Source of the DNA: Myxococcales bacterium
GTDB lineage: Bacteria; Myxococcota_A; Bradymonadia; UBA7976; UBA1532
Direction of reading: 5' to 3'
Assembly: GCA_009692505.1 (NCBI GenBank)
Contig: SHZC01000010.1
Span: forward strand, 1 to 49,047
Length of the DNA: 49,047 nucleotides
Positions 8,105 through 18,085 of this stretch are shown here, in pieces. Position numbers and translations under genes: made by a program. The notes beneath the pieces are model-generated. The model made no database searches and was not told the DNA's origin. It saw only the letters and a program-made list of their open reading frames with translations. The stretch's first letter is position 1. Each line of letters opens with the position of its first letter.

Positions 8105-9387
8105 GAGGTGTGCTCGCGCTCGTCCTTGTTCTCGCGTCCTGTGGCGGCGACGACGCCGAAGTTGAGGCCCCGGCCGACTTCGGCGCCCCGGAGACGGACG
8201 GCACGTTTGTCGGACCGGGTGGCGGGCCCAACTATCCCGGCTCGCGCCCACCCGGAGCGCCACCGGGGGACGACCTCGGCGTGGTCCAGGACGGGCAGAT
8301 GCCTGAGCCAGACCGCAGAGACCCCAGGCCGGACGACCAGGGTCTCGACCCTCCACCCGAGCCGGATGCCGGCCCCCCACCCGAGCCCGATGCAGGTCCC
8401 CGGCCCGATGCCGGCGATCCGGCCCTGCCCCCCGGTGACCACATGGACAACGTCGGCTACATCGGCGCGAGCTGTGCTGCGGACGCCGACTGCGACTACG
8501 CCGAGTCCTTCTGCCTCGAGTCGGCCGAGGGCTATCCCAACGGCCTGTGCAGCCTCGACTGCGAAAGGCTCTGCCCCGACCGCGACGGCGCCTCGTTCAC
8601 GTTCTGCGTCGGCGACGTCGTTGCCGGCAGCGGCGCCTGCGTCCAGCAGTGTGACTACGAGCGGTTCGAGCGCGGCTGCCGACCGGGGTACGGCTGCCGG
8701 GCTCTCGGCCGCTTCAATGACCCCGCGACGCGCCGACAGGTCTGCCTGCCGGGAGGAGATCCGGCCCCGCCCGGAGACGTCGCCTGCGGCCGCGACCTCA
8801 ATGAGCGTGGTGTCAACTATGTGCCCACCGACAGCCCCGAAGATCACCCCGAAGGTCGGGCGGATCTCACCTGCCACATTGAAGGCCCGGTCATCGTCCG
8901 CAGCCCGATTCGGGGCGTCTCCTATCGCTACTCCTCCGACGATGCGGCCGGGCCGATGTTCATGAGCTGCCACCTCGCCGTCGCCCTCGACGACCTCTCC
9001 GTCTACCTCGCCGAGCTCGGCGTCATCGAGGTCGAGCACATCGGCACCTATAACTGCCGCGTGATCGCCGGCTCTGACGAGCTGTCGCAGCATGGGCTCG
9101 CCACGGCGATCGATCTGGCCGCCTTCACGACCTCCGACGGGGACTATTACTCGCTGGTCGGCCACTGGGAGCACGACACGGAGGATCCGCAGACGCCCGA
9201 GGGTCGGTGGCTGTATGAGCTCGCGCACCAGATGTTGGCCCGCGGTATTTTCAACATCGTGCTCACGCCGAACTTCAACGCCGCGCACGACAACCACTTC
9301 CACGTCGACCTCACCGCGGGCGCGAACTTCCTCGGCTCGACCGGGACCCGCACGCGCGTCATCGGGCCGAACCCCTCGGGCGACTGA
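8101..9387 (+). CDS. Extensin-like domain lipoprotein (putative M15-type peptidoglycan peptidase fold)
   Basis: A 428-residue lipoprotein. The start [14 protein letters not shown] gives a short signal with the lipobox Cys at residue 14. Residues ~15-115 are a Gly/Pro/Asp linker containing PEPDAG repeats. Residues ~120-220 form a Cys-rich module (about 12 Cys). Residues ~230-428 match the extensin-like C-terminal family, with [35 protein letters not shown] and DNHFHVDLT. The His/Asp/His pattern resembles M15 D-Ala-D-Ala-type zinc peptidases, so a cell-wall role is plausible but unproven. It overlaps the peptidase gene by four bases and is followed 8 bases later by a membrane-anchored protein. 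Confidence 0.85.
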   Translation: MRGVLALVLVLASCGGDDAEVEAPADFGAPETDGTFVGPGGGPNYPGSRPPGAPPGDDLGVVQDGQMPEPDRRDPRPDDQGLDPPPEPDAGPPPEPDAGPRPDAGDPALPPGDHMDNVGYIGASCAADADCDYAESFCLESAEGYPNGLCSLDCERLCPDRDGASFTFCVGDVVAGSGACVQQCDYERFERGCRPGYGCRALGRFNDPATRRQVCLPGGDPAPPGDVACGRDLNERGVNYVPTDSPEDHPEGRADLTCHIEGPVIVRSPIRGVSYRYSSDDAAGPMFMSCHLAVALDDLSVYLAELGVIEVEHIGTYNCRVIAGSDELSQHGLATAIDLAAFTTSDGDYYSLVGHWEHDTEDPQTPEGRWLYELAHQMLARGIFNIVLTPNFNAAHDNHFHVDLTAGANFLGSTGTRTRVIGPNPSGD

Positions 9388-9395
9388 GCCGGAGC

Positions 9396-10295
9396 ATGGC
9401 CCGACTTCGACGCCACGTCTCGAGCTGGAACTACCCCCTCTGGGTGACGCTCGGCCTCGTCGCCTCCGGGCTGGTCCTCTGGTCTCAACGGTCGCCTTCG
9501 ATGAGCGAGGCGGCGGGCCCCGCGCTCCCGTCGACGCCTCCGAGCAGCCAGCCTTCGGCGTCCCCCTCCGCATCTCCGCCCGCGTCTCCAGATGCCGCGC
9601 CGCCCGTCTTGACCTGGCACGTTCACGGAGCGCCCGCGCTCCCCAGCGCGGCCACCGTGACCGCCTGCTTGTCTCGCCACGCCCCGCCCCAGGCCGTCGC
9701 GACCTCGACGGGGACGAGCCTCGAGGTCGCCTGGCCGAGCCTGCCAAGGCCCGCGACCGTCTCGTTTTTGGACGACGGCCAGACCCTGCTCGCCCGACTG
9801 CCCCGCGATGCCGACGCCCACCGCACGCTCTCAGCCTTCTTCGCGCTCGGAGCCTGCTTGTATACGCCCGAGGCCTCAGCCCTCGTCGACGTGGATCTTC
9901 AGCGGCGATATACGCCGAAGGACTGGCCGGTGCCCGACCCGGTCACCGGGGTGCCGGTGGAGAGCGCGTTCGCCTTCGACGTCATGTCTTCGCACCTCGT
10001 CTCGAGAGGTCTGGAGCGGCTGGGCTTCCGGGAGATCGCGGTCCTGATCGAAGGACAGACGCCGCTGGAGTCGGCGCGGGTCGAGCTTCAGCGCGGCCTC
10101 GTCGACCTGCTCATGAAGGGCCGGCCGCCCGAGGGGAGCGTCGAGGTGAACCTGCCCGGCAGAGGGTCGGTCACGCGCTTGCCGCCGGTCGCCGGTCGTC
10201 CCCATGCTCGTCCCCATGCTCGGCCGCCCGCTCAGCCAACGGACCGCCCAGCGTCCCCCACGCCCGCGAGCCGCTTCATGCCCGATTACCGCTGA
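9396..10295 (+). CDS. Membrane-anchored hypothetical protein
   Basis: A 299-residue protein not recognised as a known family. An N-terminal basic stretch (MARLRRH) precedes one hydrophobic segment (~residues 13-30, [17 protein letters not shown]), then a Ser/Pro/Ala linker to ~70. This suggests a single inner-membrane anchor with the rest in the periplasm. Residues ~72-250 are a mixed alpha/beta domain containing TVTACLSRH and [13 protein letters not shown], and the last 45 are Arg/Pro/His-rich and probably disordered. Its stop overlaps the cysK start (TGATG). It follows the extensin-like lipoprotein by 8 bases, so it may act at the envelope with that protein (inference). Confidence 0.65.
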   Translation: MARLRRHVSSWNYPLWVTLGLVASGLVLWSQRSPSMSEAAGPALPSTPPSSQPSASPSASPPASPDAAPPVLTWHVHGAPALPSAATVTACLSRHAPPQAVATSTGTSLEVAWPSLPRPATVSFLDDGQTLLARLPRDADAHRTLSAFFALGACLYTPEASALVDVDLQRRYTPKDWPVPDPVTGVPVESAFAFDVMSSHLVSRGLERLGFREIAVLIEGQTPLESARVELQRGLVDLLMKGRPPEGSVEVNLPGRGSVTRLPPVAGRPHARPHARPPAQPTDRPASPTPASRFMPDYR

Positions 10296-11320
10296 TGGCG
10301 CGCATCTTCGACGACATCACCCAGACCATCGGGCGCACCCCGCTCGTTCGGCTCAACCGGGTGGTCGGTGCAGGCGGCGCGCGGGTCCTGGCCAAGCTGG
10401 AGTTCTTCAATCCACTCGGCTCCATCAAGGACCGCGTCGGGCTCGCCATGATTGAGGCGGCCGAGGCGCAAGGCTTGCTCCGCCCGGACTCGGTCCTCAT
10501 CGAACCCACGAGCGGAAACACGGGCATCGCCCTGGCGTTCGCCGCAGCGGTGCGGGGCTATCGCCTCATCCTCACCATGCCCGAGACGATGTCCCTGGAG
10601 CGACGCGCTTTGTTGGCGGGCCTCGGCGCCGAGGTCGTGCTCACGCCCGCCGCACTGGCGATGCAAGGCGCGATCGATCGAGCGGCGGAGCTTGCGCGCA
10701 CGATCCCAAACGCCGTCCTCCTCCAGCAGTTCAGTAACCCCGCCAACCCCGAAGTGCACCGGAGGACGACAGCGATCGAGATCTGGGACGACACCGACGG
10801 TCAGGTCGACGTTCTCGTCGCCGGCGTGGGCACGGGGGGATCAATAACGGGCATCGGCCAGGTGCTCAAGGCCAGAAACCCGAACCTCATGGTCATCGCC
10901 GTGGAGCCCGACGGCAGCCCGGTCCTCTCCGGCGGACGCCCTGGACCCCATCAGATTCAGGGCATCGGTGCGGGCTTCGTGCCGGCCAACCTCGACCGCT
11001 CCATCATCGACGAGATCGTGCGGGTCACGGACGACGAAGCCATCGAGATGGCCCGTCGACTCGCGCGCCTCGAGGGCATCCCCGCCGGCCTCTCCTCGGG
11101 GGCCACTGGTTTTGCCGCCGTCGCACTCGCCGGCCGCCCCGCGCTCGCCGGCAAGACCATCGTCACGCTCTTCGCGAGCGGTGCTGAGCGTTACCTCTCG
11201 ACGTCCCTCTACCGAGACCTCCTCAAGGAGCGCGAGGCCGGCCCTGGGGTCGGACCCGCTCATCCACCGCGCGCTCCAACTCGACCGCGTCTCCCTTCGC
11301 CCCATAGATCAGGGCGCTGA
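10295..11320 (+). CDS. cysK: Cysteine synthase A (O-acetylserine sulfhydrylase)
   Basis: A 341-residue PLP enzyme making L-cysteine and acetate from O-acetyl-L-serine and sulfide. Visible motifs are [11 protein letters not shown] with PLP Lys45, [15 protein letters not shown] (residues 71-77, substrate carboxylate loop), [23 protein letters not shown] (phosphate-binding) and SSGAT (Ser bonding the pyridine nitrogen). [12 protein letters not shown] near the end matches the usual C-terminus. About 28 further Pro/Arg-rich residues follow, coded in the stretch that overlaps the convergent transglutaminase gene by 98 bases. The ATG at 10295 shares its A with the upstream stop. The fold and motifs make the call secure. 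A homologue using O-phosphoserine cannot be excluded. Confidence 0.93.
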   Translation: MARIFDDITQTIGRTPLVRLNRVVGAGGARVLAKLEFFNPLGSIKDRVGLAMIEAAEAQGLLRPDSVLIEPTSGNTGIALAFAAAVRGYRLILTMPETMSLERRALLAGLGAEVVLTPAALAMQGAIDRAAELARTIPNAVLLQQFSNPANPEVHRRTTAIEIWDDTDGQVDVLVAGVGTGGSITGIGQVLKARNPNLMVIAVEPDGSPVLSGGRPGPHQIQGIGAGFVPANLDRSIIDEIVRVTDDEAIEMARRLARLEGIPAGLSSGATGFAAVALAGRPALAGKTIVTLFASGAERYLSTSLYRDLLKEREAGPGVGPAHPPRAPTRPRLPSPHRSGR

Positions 11321-13193
11321 TGGCCTCTAGCAGCCCCGCAGATGCCTCGTCACCGGCAGCGCGCACGACCGAAGCGTGATTGATGAGCGTGCGCTCGGGA
11401 GGGCGTTGCAGGTCCATTCCGGCGAGGTGCAGCTCGAGTCGGCGCAGCGCTTCAAACTCGACCTCGATAGGCGGCCTCCTCCCGACCCTTCGCCACCGCA
11501 GCCAGATGAGCACGGCCGAGAGGAGCGCGATGGACAGGAGCAAGGCTCCAAGCTCGAGCGTGCCGAGCCCCTGGAGGCGTCGAACGATCTTCCAGGCGTG
11601 GTGACCGAGGAGGTCCAGCCGGTGCTCGAGCTCGCCCGGTTCGGGTCCCCGTGAAGCCAGGAGCGGACCCGGGGGCGTCGCCTCGACCACCTTCCAGTGC
11701 CCGTCGATGTAGACCTCGGCCCAGGCATGGGCGTCTCGAGCCCGAACGACGAGCCAGCCCCCGAGCTCGTTGCGCTCCCGAACGAGGAAGCCGGTCACAT
11801 ACCTCGCGGCGATGCCTTGCGAGCGGGCGAGGAGAACGAGCGCGCTCGCGAACAGCTCACAGTGCCCGGCGTGGCTCTGCGAGAGGAAGAACCAGACGAC
11901 GTCGTCCTCGGGCGGCTCGTCCTGAGTCAAGGAATATCGGTTGTCCCGGTGCAGCGACGAGACGATCGCCTCGATTGTCCGCGCGGGCGAGGACCCCTCA
12001 GACCTCCGCGCAGGCGAGGACCCCTCAGAGACCATGGAGCCCGAGAGCTTCGCCAAACGTTTGAGCAGCATAGGCGGAAGGCGCCGATCGTCGTCGCCGG
12101 CTTCGGACTGCGGCGGGGTCTCGGACAGACCACCCGTCCGGACCCGATAGAACGGTGGGTCGAGCGGGGTGGGCGCGCGCACGGTGCCGAGGACGTCCAT
12201 CGCCGTGCCCGTCGGCAGGGCCTCGAGCGCGGCCGAATGTTCCGGCAGAAAGACGGCGCGACCCAGCTCCCCGGCGAGCTCAACCTCGAGGGTGTCCCCG
12301 GACCCCGGCGAGGGGACTGCGAACTCCAGGCGGCCGGCCTCCTCGAGGCGGGTGATGTCGTCGGCTTGGGTTTGGGCCACCCAAGTCCCGGCGCGATAGG
12401 TCTGGTAGGCCTGCCCCCTCAGCCGCTCCGGGACCGCCTTGAGGCTGTCGAGCGCGACGCCCGGACTTGGGTGCAGGCGCAGCATGACCTCGTCGCTCTC
12501 CAGGATCTGCTGGTAGCTGCCGATCCGGGTGCTGCCCTCGGAGTACCCCGAGGTCGCCGTCTGCCCTTCACCCATGTAGGGTCCGAGGTACTCGGTGACC
12601 GCGCCCTCGGCGGCCGGCAGCGAGCTCCCCAAAGCCGCCATGATGCCCAGCGCCAGGGTCAAGGCCAGAGCGGTCTTCCACCGCAGCCGCACCTCGCCGA
12701 ACGCCGCGCGCAGCCCATGGGCTCTCGACGCCACTACCTCCAGCAGACTCAGGATGAGGAAGACCGAGACGAGGACACCGAAGGCCTCTCGGCTCATCGA
12801 GCGCGACAGGCCCATGATCGCGATGAGCGCGAAAGCCAGCGTCACGCCGTGCCCCAGACGCCCGAGCACGAGGTAGAGGCGGGGCACGGCGAGGCACAGC
12901 AAGCCGACGGTGACGTAGTGACCGGCTTTGGGCGAAGGAGAGACGGAGCGGCCCCAGAGGAGCGCCAAGCCCAGGCCAATGCCGAGGACGACGACGTGCA
13001 GCGCGGCCTGAAGAGTCGGCGTCAGCTCGAACCGCCGCTTGAAACCGAGCGAGGCCGCAGCACCGATGGACAGGAAAACGCCGAAAGCCCAGAGCGGCGT
13101 ACCGGACCCCACGAGGAAGACCGGAATCCAGATGAGCGCGAGCGTCGCAGCCAGACCCATTGGCCTCATCTTCGCCAGGCCCGCGGGCCTCAT
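11223..13193 (-). CDS. TgpA-like membrane transglutaminase
   Basis: A 656-residue inner-membrane protein with a periplasmic transglutaminase-like domain. The N-terminal ~200 residues hold several hydrophobic segments (for example [55 protein letters not shown]). Residues ~205-540 are extracytoplasmic, with the thiol-protease-like triad in [19 protein letters not shown] (Cys ~444), [13 protein letters not shown] (His ~489) and VVEATPP (Glu in place of the common Asp). One last membrane helix ([17 protein letters not shown]) precedes a cytoplasmic tail. It overlaps DUF58 by four bases, so moxR-DUF58-tgpA is the known association. An internal nine-residue duplication ([10 protein letters not shown]) lies before the catalytic part. 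The 3' end overlaps cysK by 98 bases. Confidence 0.9.
   Translation of the reverse strand: MRPAGLAKMRPMGLAATLALIWIPVFLVGSGTPLWAFGVFLSIGAAASLGFKRRFELTPTLQAALHVVVLGIGLGLALLWGRSVSPSPKAGHYVTVGLLCLAVPRLYLVLGRLGHGVTLAFALIAIMGLSRSMSREAFGVLVSVFLILSLLEVVASRAHGLRAAFGEVRLRWKTALALTLALGIMAALGSSLPAAEGAVTEYLGPYMGEGQTATSGYSEGSTRIGSYQQILESDEVMLRLHPSPGVALDSLKAVPERLRGQAYQTYRAGTWVAQTQADDITRLEEAGRLEFAVPSPGSGDTLEVELAGELGRAVFLPEHSAALEALPTGTAMDVLGTVRAPTPLDPPFYRVRTGGLSETPPQSEAGDDDRRLPPMLLKRLAKLSGSMVSEGSSPARRSEGSSPARTIEAIVSSLHRDNRYSLTQDEPPEDDVVWFFLSQSHAGHCELFASALVLLARSQGIAARYVTGFLVRERNELGGWLVVRARDAHAWAEVYIDGHWKVVEATPPGPLLASRGPEPGELEHRLDLLGHHAWKIVRRLQGLGTLELGALLLSIALLSAVLIWLRWRRVGRRPPIEVEFEALRRLELHLAGMDLQRPPERTLINHASVVRAAGDEASAGLLEAISALIYGAKGDAVELERAVDERVRPQGRPRAP
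11981..12034 (-). repeat. Two 27-base tandem copies inside the transglutaminase gene
   Basis: Positions 11981-12007 and 12008-12034 are near-identical 27-mers sharing the core GGCGAGGACCCCTCAGA. They encode SEGSSPAR twice in frame, in a probable flexible linker. This is a simple slippage or duplication product. Confidence 0.8.
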
Positions 13194-14491
13194 GTTCGAT
13201 CGCCCAGGATGACCGTCGTCGCGCCCGTCAACTCACCCTCGGCCAAGACCATCCCGGCGAAGGTCGTCGAGGCCGGGACCTTTTGAACGACCCCCACCCG
13301 GATGACCTCGACACCGGGCGAGCCTTGCGCCAGCCCGTCGAGCGGCGAAGGGCCGAGCCCCACGGAGATGGTCAACAACATTGACCATTCTTCAAAGACG
13401 GGCGGCTCGAAGGCCCCGCCGGCACCCGAGTGGCCCTCACCGACCGCCTCCGCCAAAGCCAGCAGGTCCATCGCGAGCTCGACGTTGACCCGCCCGATGC
13501 CCGAGGACCAATGGAGGACGCGACGACCCAGGACGAGGAGCTCGACCCCCGTCTCACCGAGCGAGAGCGCGCTGATGGCCCCTGCGGCGAGCCCAAGCGC
13601 GGCGTCGACCGTCTCCCGTCGCCGCGCCGCGCCGAACTGAGTCAAGTCCACGGCGACGCAGGCACGACGGACCATGACCTGCCGGAGCTCACGCACCATC
13701 GGGACGCCGTGGCGCGCCCACGCCCGCTGATGAAGATCGCGGGGACGGTCACCCGGCCGATAGGGTCTTACGCCGAGCAGCTCGAAGGACTCGCCCGAGC
13801 GCGCACCCATGCCCGTGCCGCCGACTGTGGGTCGCAGGGCCAGCCCCCCGGGGAGCACGACCGGCACGACCCTCGGCAGCACCGTCACCTGCAGCGGCGG
13901 CGTTCGCAAGGCGTTGCCCGTCGCCAATCCCAGCGGCGCGATGGAGCCCGCGGAGAAGCGGCCGAGCGTGCGAGCGCCGCGTACCTGAAGCTTCAAGGAG
14001 ACGTTGACACGCCGGGTCTCACCGGGCGCGACCGAAGAAAGCGTCTCCGGCGGGCGGAGCGACTGCGCGTCCCAAGGAAGAAACGGCAGGCGCACCTGGA
14101 TCCAGCTGATCGGTCGAGTCCCCCGATTTCGAATCGCGACCTCGATGGACAGCGCCTCCTGCGCGATGACCCTCGGCGAATGCTCCATCCAGACGTCGAC
14201 GAGCCGGGCGTCGAGCCTCGCGATCGGCCGGAGGAGTAACGCGCTCATGAGGAGCCCGAAGAGGCCACAGAAGACGAGGTAGAGGTGGGAGTACCGGACG
14301 TCGATGCCCGCGGCCCCGGAGATGAGAAGCGCGACGAAGACGACGATCCCCTCGCTCGTTACGCTGCCGAGCACCCGGAGGAGCGGCCCGAGCAGACGAG
14401 CGAGGCGTGAGGTCTCCCAAGCATCGAAGGCCCGGCCCGAATGTGTCAACGACTTCGGGATAAGGATGTAGTTGAGCTCCCGGAGGTTCAC
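13190..14491 (-). CDS. DUF58 domain protein
   Basis: A 433-residue membrane protein of the DUF58 family (vWA-like fold), a regular partner of MoxR ATPases. Two hydrophobic segments near residues 48-90 (IVVFVALLISGAAGI, YLVFCGLFGLLMSALLL) anchor it. The family signature is GVRPYRPGDRPRDLHQRAWARHG around residues 250-270, followed by a vWA-like beta/alpha part (ACVAVDLTQFG). GTG at 14491 is the start because it overlaps the MoxR stop (GTGA) and supplies the expected N-terminus. The next gene starts inside its stop. The family's biochemical role is unsettled; it is usually thought to be an adaptor for MoxR in assembling or maturing envelope complexes. Confidence 0.9.
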   Translation of the reverse strand: MNLRELNYILIPKSLTHSGRAFDAWETSRLARLLGPLLRVLGSVTSEGIVVFVALLISGAAGIDVRYSHLYLVFCGLFGLLMSALLLRPIARLDARLVDVWMEHSPRVIAQEALSIEVAIRNRGTRPISWIQVRLPFLPWDAQSLRPPETLSSVAPGETRRVNVSLKLQVRGARTLGRFSAGSIAPLGLATGNALRTPPLQVTVLPRVVPVVLPGGLALRPTVGGTGMGARSGESFELLGVRPYRPGDRPRDLHQRAWARHGVPMVRELRQVMVRRACVAVDLTQFGAARRRETVDAALGLAAGAISALSLGETGVELLVLGRRVLHWSSGIGRVNVELAMDLLALAEAVGEGHSGAGGAFEPPVFEEWSMLLTISVGLGPSPLDGLAQGSPGVEVIRVGVVQKVPASTTFAGMVLAEGELTGATTVILGDRT

Positions 14492-15423
14492 GTCGGGACG
14501 GGCAGGGACCGCACGATCTCCGTGACGATCCCCGAGGGTGTCTTTCCGGCGTACCGCGCGGCGGGTCGAAGCTCGACGCGATGGGCGAGCACGGGCTCGG
14601 CGAGGCGCTGGACGTCGTCCGGCACAACGTAGTCTCGGCCAAACAAGAGCGCGCGCGCCTGTGCCGCGTGAAAGAGAGACAGCGTGCCACGGGGGCTCGC
14701 GCCCAAGAGCACCTCGGGGTGGCGCCGCGTCTCCTGGCAGAGGTCGACGATGTAGCGCCCGATGCTCTTCTCCACGCGGATGTCCCGGACCTCGGCCTGC
14801 GTGTCCCGAATGGCGACCTCGTCGGCCACGGGCTCAAGCGCGTCGAGGGGATGCGAGCTGATCTGACCGTAGAGCATCAAGACCTCATGGTCTGCCGCAG
14901 GGTAGCCGAGCCGCAGGCGAAGGAGGAAACGGTCGAGCTGGGCTTCAGGCAGCGGGTAGGTGCCCTGGGCCTCGATGGGGTTCTGCGTGGCGATCGTGAA
15001 AAACGGCCTCGGCAGGGCACGCGTCAGCCCGTCAATCGTCACCTGCCGCTCGCTCATGGCCTCAAGGAGCGCCGACTGGGTTCGGGGCGAGGCCCGGTTG
15101 ATCTCATCGGCGAGCAGGACCTGCGTGAAGACGGGGCCCGGCTGAAAGACGAAGCGGCCTTCGTGCGGGAGGAGCACCGACGAGCCGGTGATGTCGGCGG
15201 GCATGAGGTCGGGCGTGAACTGCAGCCGCTTGAACTCCAGCGAGAGCGAGCGGGCCAGCGCCCTCGCCAGCGTGGTCTTGCCCACGCCCGGCACGTCCTC
15301 CATCAGGACATGGCCACAGGCGAGCAGGCCAATGACCACCAGCTCCAGCTCCTCGCGTTTGCCGAGGATGACTCGACCGAGGTTGTTGAGGATCTGCGCC
15401 GCGACAGACGCGCCTTTGGACAT
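14488..15423 (-). CDS. MoxR family AAA+ ATPase
   Basis: A 311-residue AAA+ ATPase of the MoxR group, a chaperone-like ATPase acting with vWA/DUF58 proteins. It carries Walker A GVGKTT (46-51), Walker B VLLADEINRA (~103-111), sensor-1 TQNPIEAQGTYPLPEAQLDRF and the lid domain with SPRGTLSLFHAAQARALL. Length is normal for the family. An A-rich run and a weak ribosome site precede the ATG at 15423, only 7 bases after the stop of the IF2N/coiled-coil gene, so these are one transcript. No substrate is evident from the sequence. Confidence 0.95.
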   Translation of the reverse strand: MSKGASVAAQILNNLGRVILGKREELELVVIGLLACGHVLMEDVPGVGKTTLARALARSLSLEFKRLQFTPDLMPADITGSSVLLPHEGRFVFQPGPVFTQVLLADEINRASPRTQSALLEAMSERQVTIDGLTRALPRPFFTIATQNPIEAQGTYPLPEAQLDRFLLRLRLGYPAADHEVLMLYGQISSHPLDALEPVADEVAIRDTQAEVRDIRVEKSIGRYIVDLCQETRRHPEVLLGASPRGTLSLFHAAQARALLFGRDYVVPDDVQRLAEPVLAHRVELRPAARYAGKTPSGIVTEIVRSLPVPT

Positions 15424-15430
15424 GTCTTTT

Positions 15431-16903
15431 TTATCGAGTCGCCAGCAGCAGGCTGCGCGTCAATCGACTGCAGACCGATCGCGCGAGCGTGGCGACCGTG
15501 GACCGCCCACCCGGCACGCTCGCGGTGACGCGGCGCTCCTTTTGGGCCGCCGCCGCGTACATCTCCGTCATCTCCGCTGGAGCGAGCGTCGGGCCGAACA
15601 AGACCACAACGTCACAGCTCTCCACGCGCCCCTGCACTCGCGCCGGCACGCACTCCTCGTTGGCCATGACCAGCCGAAGATCGAGTCTGCTGGTCTGACC
15701 GAGCACGCGGAGCACCTCGTGGCAGGCCTCCGTGCCACCGACGATGAGCAGCCGGCGCACCCCCGCCCGATCACACTCCTGCACCATGCGATGGAACCAT
15801 CGACGGTCTGGGCTGCCGAGGCAGACGCCGCAGTCGCGCTCGCTGTCCACCCTGAGCACGATGCAGTCGTTGCCTTCCGCCACCTGATTACAGATCGGAT
15901 CGACGCAGACGCGGGTGACCCGCTCCGTGAAGAGCCGCAGGAGGCCCTCGGCGTCGATGGGCCGCAGCGCGCGCATGAGGGCCACCGCGCCGTCTCGCGT
16001 CGACAGCACCCCGCGCAGGAGCGAGGCCTGGTCGGCGGGGTCGATGAGGCCAATGCGCTGGAGGACGAGGACGAGCGAGCTCCCGGCCTGGGCCGCACGC
16101 TCGAGCTCCAGCGCGCGAGTTCGCCAAGCCATCTCCCGTTGGACAGTCGAGCCGAGCTCCTCGTGCAGGTCCCGGTGTTCGACCTCCCGCGCCTCGGAGC
16201 TGCGAAGTGCGTCACGGACCTCGGACAGTGAGGCTTGAAGCTCAGCGCAGGTGTGCTCGAGGGTCGCCCGCTCGTCGTGGGTCTCCCTGAGGAGCTGACT
16301 CTTCTGGTGGAGCTCCGGCCTGAGCCGCTCGACCTCGGCGGTCAGCTTCTGGGATTGAGCGGCGAGTGGTTCGAGAGTTCGATTGAGGGCCATGGCGTCG
16401 TCCCGCTCGCTGCGGACCCGGCTATAACGCACCCGCCACTCGTCACTCTCGCGCCTCGCGGCCTCACGCTGCTCGAGGGCAGCCGCGATACGCTGCTCGG
16501 GCGTCTCGATGGCCGGCCCAAGGGCAGACCCAAGAGCAGGCCCGGTGGTACCTCTGCCTCCGCTCGCCTGTGGTCCCGTTTCAGCGAAGTGCTCGTCGAT
16601 GAGCTCCGCGAACGACATCTTCAGGTTGGCCCCGCCCTCCCCGCGAGCCGCCGGGGGATGCGAGACGGGTGGCTGCGAGACGGGTGGCTGCCGCAGAGGT
16701 GCCTGCCCGAGGGGTGCCTGTGAAGCGCGGAGTGCTCGGCCGCGACCGAGGGCCTTCAAGGCCGCCGAGACCACCTCCGAGCGAATCGTGTCGGCCCGCC
16801 GGATGTTCGGATAGCCGTTGGCCCGCAACCACTCCATCACGGACTGCTCCTGCAATCCGAGGTCGGCCGCGAGTTTGTATGCCTTGGTTTTTGCCGGATT
16901 CAA
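15431..16903 (-). CDS. IF2N-like / coiled-coil / Rossmann-like (DUF2325-type) protein
   Basis: A 490-residue protein with an unusual layout. Residues 1-55 (KTKAYKLAADLGLQEQSVME, LRANGYPNIRRADTI) resemble the small winged domain at the N-terminus of initiation factor IF-2. Residues ~60-130 are a linker with QPPVSQPPVSHPP repeats. Residues ~135-255 are strongly charged heptad-like helices, a probable coiled coil. Residues ~260-490 form an alpha/beta part with Cys clusters (CVDPIC, DCGVC) and RRLLIVGGTEACHEVL plus SCDVVVLFGPT, similar to DUF2325-like Rossmann domains. There are no membrane segments. The start is TTG at 16903, supported by GGAG six bases upstream. It sits between a receiver-kinase and moxR, so it may be a cytoplasmic scaffold of that operon (inference). 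Confidence 0.75.
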   Translation of the reverse strand: MNPAKTKAYKLAADLGLQEQSVMEWLRANGYPNIRRADTIRSEVVSAALKALGRGRALRASQAPLGQAPLRQPPVSQPPVSHPPAARGEGGANLKMSFAELIDEHFAETGPQASGGRGTTGPALGSALGPAIETPEQRIAAALEQREAARRESDEWRVRYSRVRSERDDAMALNRTLEPLAAQSQKLTAEVERLRPELHQKSQLLRETHDERATLEHTCAELQASLSEVRDALRSSEAREVEHRDLHEELGSTVQREMAWRTRALELERAAQAGSSLVLVLQRIGLIDPADQASLLRGVLSTRDGAVALMRALRPIDAEGLLRLFTERVTRVCVDPICNQVAEGNDCIVLRVDSERDCGVCLGSPDRRWFHRMVQECDRAGVRRLLIVGGTEACHEVLRVLGQTSRLDLRLVMANEECVPARVQGRVESCDVVVLFGPTLAPAEMTEMYAAAAQKERRVTASVPGGRSTVATLARSVCSRLTRSLLLATR

Positions 16904-16945
16904 TAGGGCTCCGGCTCGGATACTAAGGGGCGTGCGTCCGGCTTG

Positions 16946-18085
16946 TCACACTTGTGGCTGCGGCGGCTCCGCGGGCAGGTAGACCCGAAACTCCGAACCG
17001 GCGCCGTCGCGTGGAAAAACACCCACCGAGCCCCCATGGGATTCGGCCACCCGCCGCACGATCGCCAGCCCCGCCCCCGTCCCCGGGTACTCTGCTTTGC
17101 TGTGAAGACGCTGGAAGAGGTCGAAGATCCGGTCGCGGTATTCGGGCTCGATCCCAATGCCGTTGTCGGAAACGGCGACGCCAATCTGCCCCAGAGGGGC
17201 GGCGATCGGCGAGACGGTCACCCTCGGGACGGCGGCGCGATTGAACTTCAGGCCGTTGGCGATCAGGTTTTGGAAGAGCAAGATCATGCGCTCGGGATCA
17301 CCCACGACCTTCGGCAGCCCCGAGGCGACGATCACCTCGGCACGCCGCTCCGCGATGCTCGCCTCCAGGAGTTGACGGACGTCGCTCATGACTTGCCCGA
17401 GCTCCATCGGCCGAAATGTGACGGCCACATGGTCGAGCTCGCTGAGCCGCTGCAGGTCGTCGATGAGCCGTCGCAGGTGCCCCGAGCAGCGCGAGATGCC
17501 GCTGAGGTAGTGCGACGCTTCACCTGACAGCATTGTCCCCAGCTCATCCTCCAGAAACTGCGCGTAGGCCGAGATGGTCCGAAGGGGCTCTTGCAGATCG
17601 TGGGCGACGGCGTGGGAGAAGCTCCGAAGCTCGGCGTTGGCGCGGCCGAGGCGTAGATTCGACGACTGAAGATCCTCACGCACGCGCTCGTTTTCGGAAA
17701 GGAGCCGCTGATAAGCGATCGCCCGTCCGAGGACCTGGTCGAGCTCCTCATGACTGAAGGGCTTGCGGAGATAAGCGAAGATCTGCCCGTGGTTGACCGC
17801 GCTCGCGAGCGCCGTTGGATCGGAATAGGCGGTCATCATCAGACGCACGACCTTGGGGTGAAGCTCCCGCACCTGGGCGACGAGGCGATCGCCGGGCAAG
17901 TCCGGGAGACGCTGATCACAGAGGATGGCGTTGAACTCCGAGGTCGCCAGCGCGTCGAGGGCCTCGCTGGCGGAGTAGACGCCGACCACCGTGTACTCAC
18001 GCCGAAGGTGGTGGGCGATCGCGCGAACCGCGCCGGAATCGTCGTCGATGACCAGCACCCTCGCCTTCGAACTTGCGTCGTTCAT
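16946..18085 (-). CDS. Hybrid response regulator-histidine kinase
   Basis: A 379-residue cytoplasmic two-domain signalling protein. Residues ~8-120 are a CheY-like receiver (LVIDDD acidic pair, phospho-acceptor Asp57 in LCDQRLPD, Thr/Ser in MMTAYSD, Lys in LRKPF). A short helical linker leads to a HisKA domain with His162 in SHAVAHDLQEPLR, then a HATPase_c domain with N-box LIANGLKFN, G1 DNGIGIEP, and G2 GTGAGLAIVRR. There is no DNA-binding or membrane domain. Its ATG overlaps the preceding kinase's stop (ATGA), so the two kinases are likely a phosphorelay pair: the upstream kinase or another phosphorylates Asp57 and that modulates this kinase. The output partner is not visible. Confidence 0.93.
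   Translation of the reverse strand: MNDASSKARVLVIDDDSGAVRAIAHHLRREYTVVGVYSASEALDALATSEFNAILCDQRLPDLPGDRLVAQVRELHPKVVRLMMTAYSDPTALASAVNHGQIFAYLRKPFSHEELDQVLGRAIAYQRLLSENERVREDLQSSNLRLGRANAELRSFSHAVAHDLQEPLRTISAYAQFLEDELGTMLSGEASHYLSGISRCSGHLRRLIDDLQRLSELDHVAVTFRPMELGQVMSDVRQLLEASIAERRAEVIVASGLPKVVGDPERMILLFQNLIANGLKFNRAAVPRVTVSPIAAPLGQIGVAVSDNGIGIEPEYRDRIFDLFQRLHSKAEYPGTGAGLAIVRRVAESHGGSVGVFPRDGAGSEFRVYLPAEPPQPQV

Noticed and set aside
11697..13286. 529-codon plus-strand open frame
   Set aside because: It lies wholly antisense to the transglutaminase and DUF58 genes and shows no domain; high GC keeps shadow frames open.
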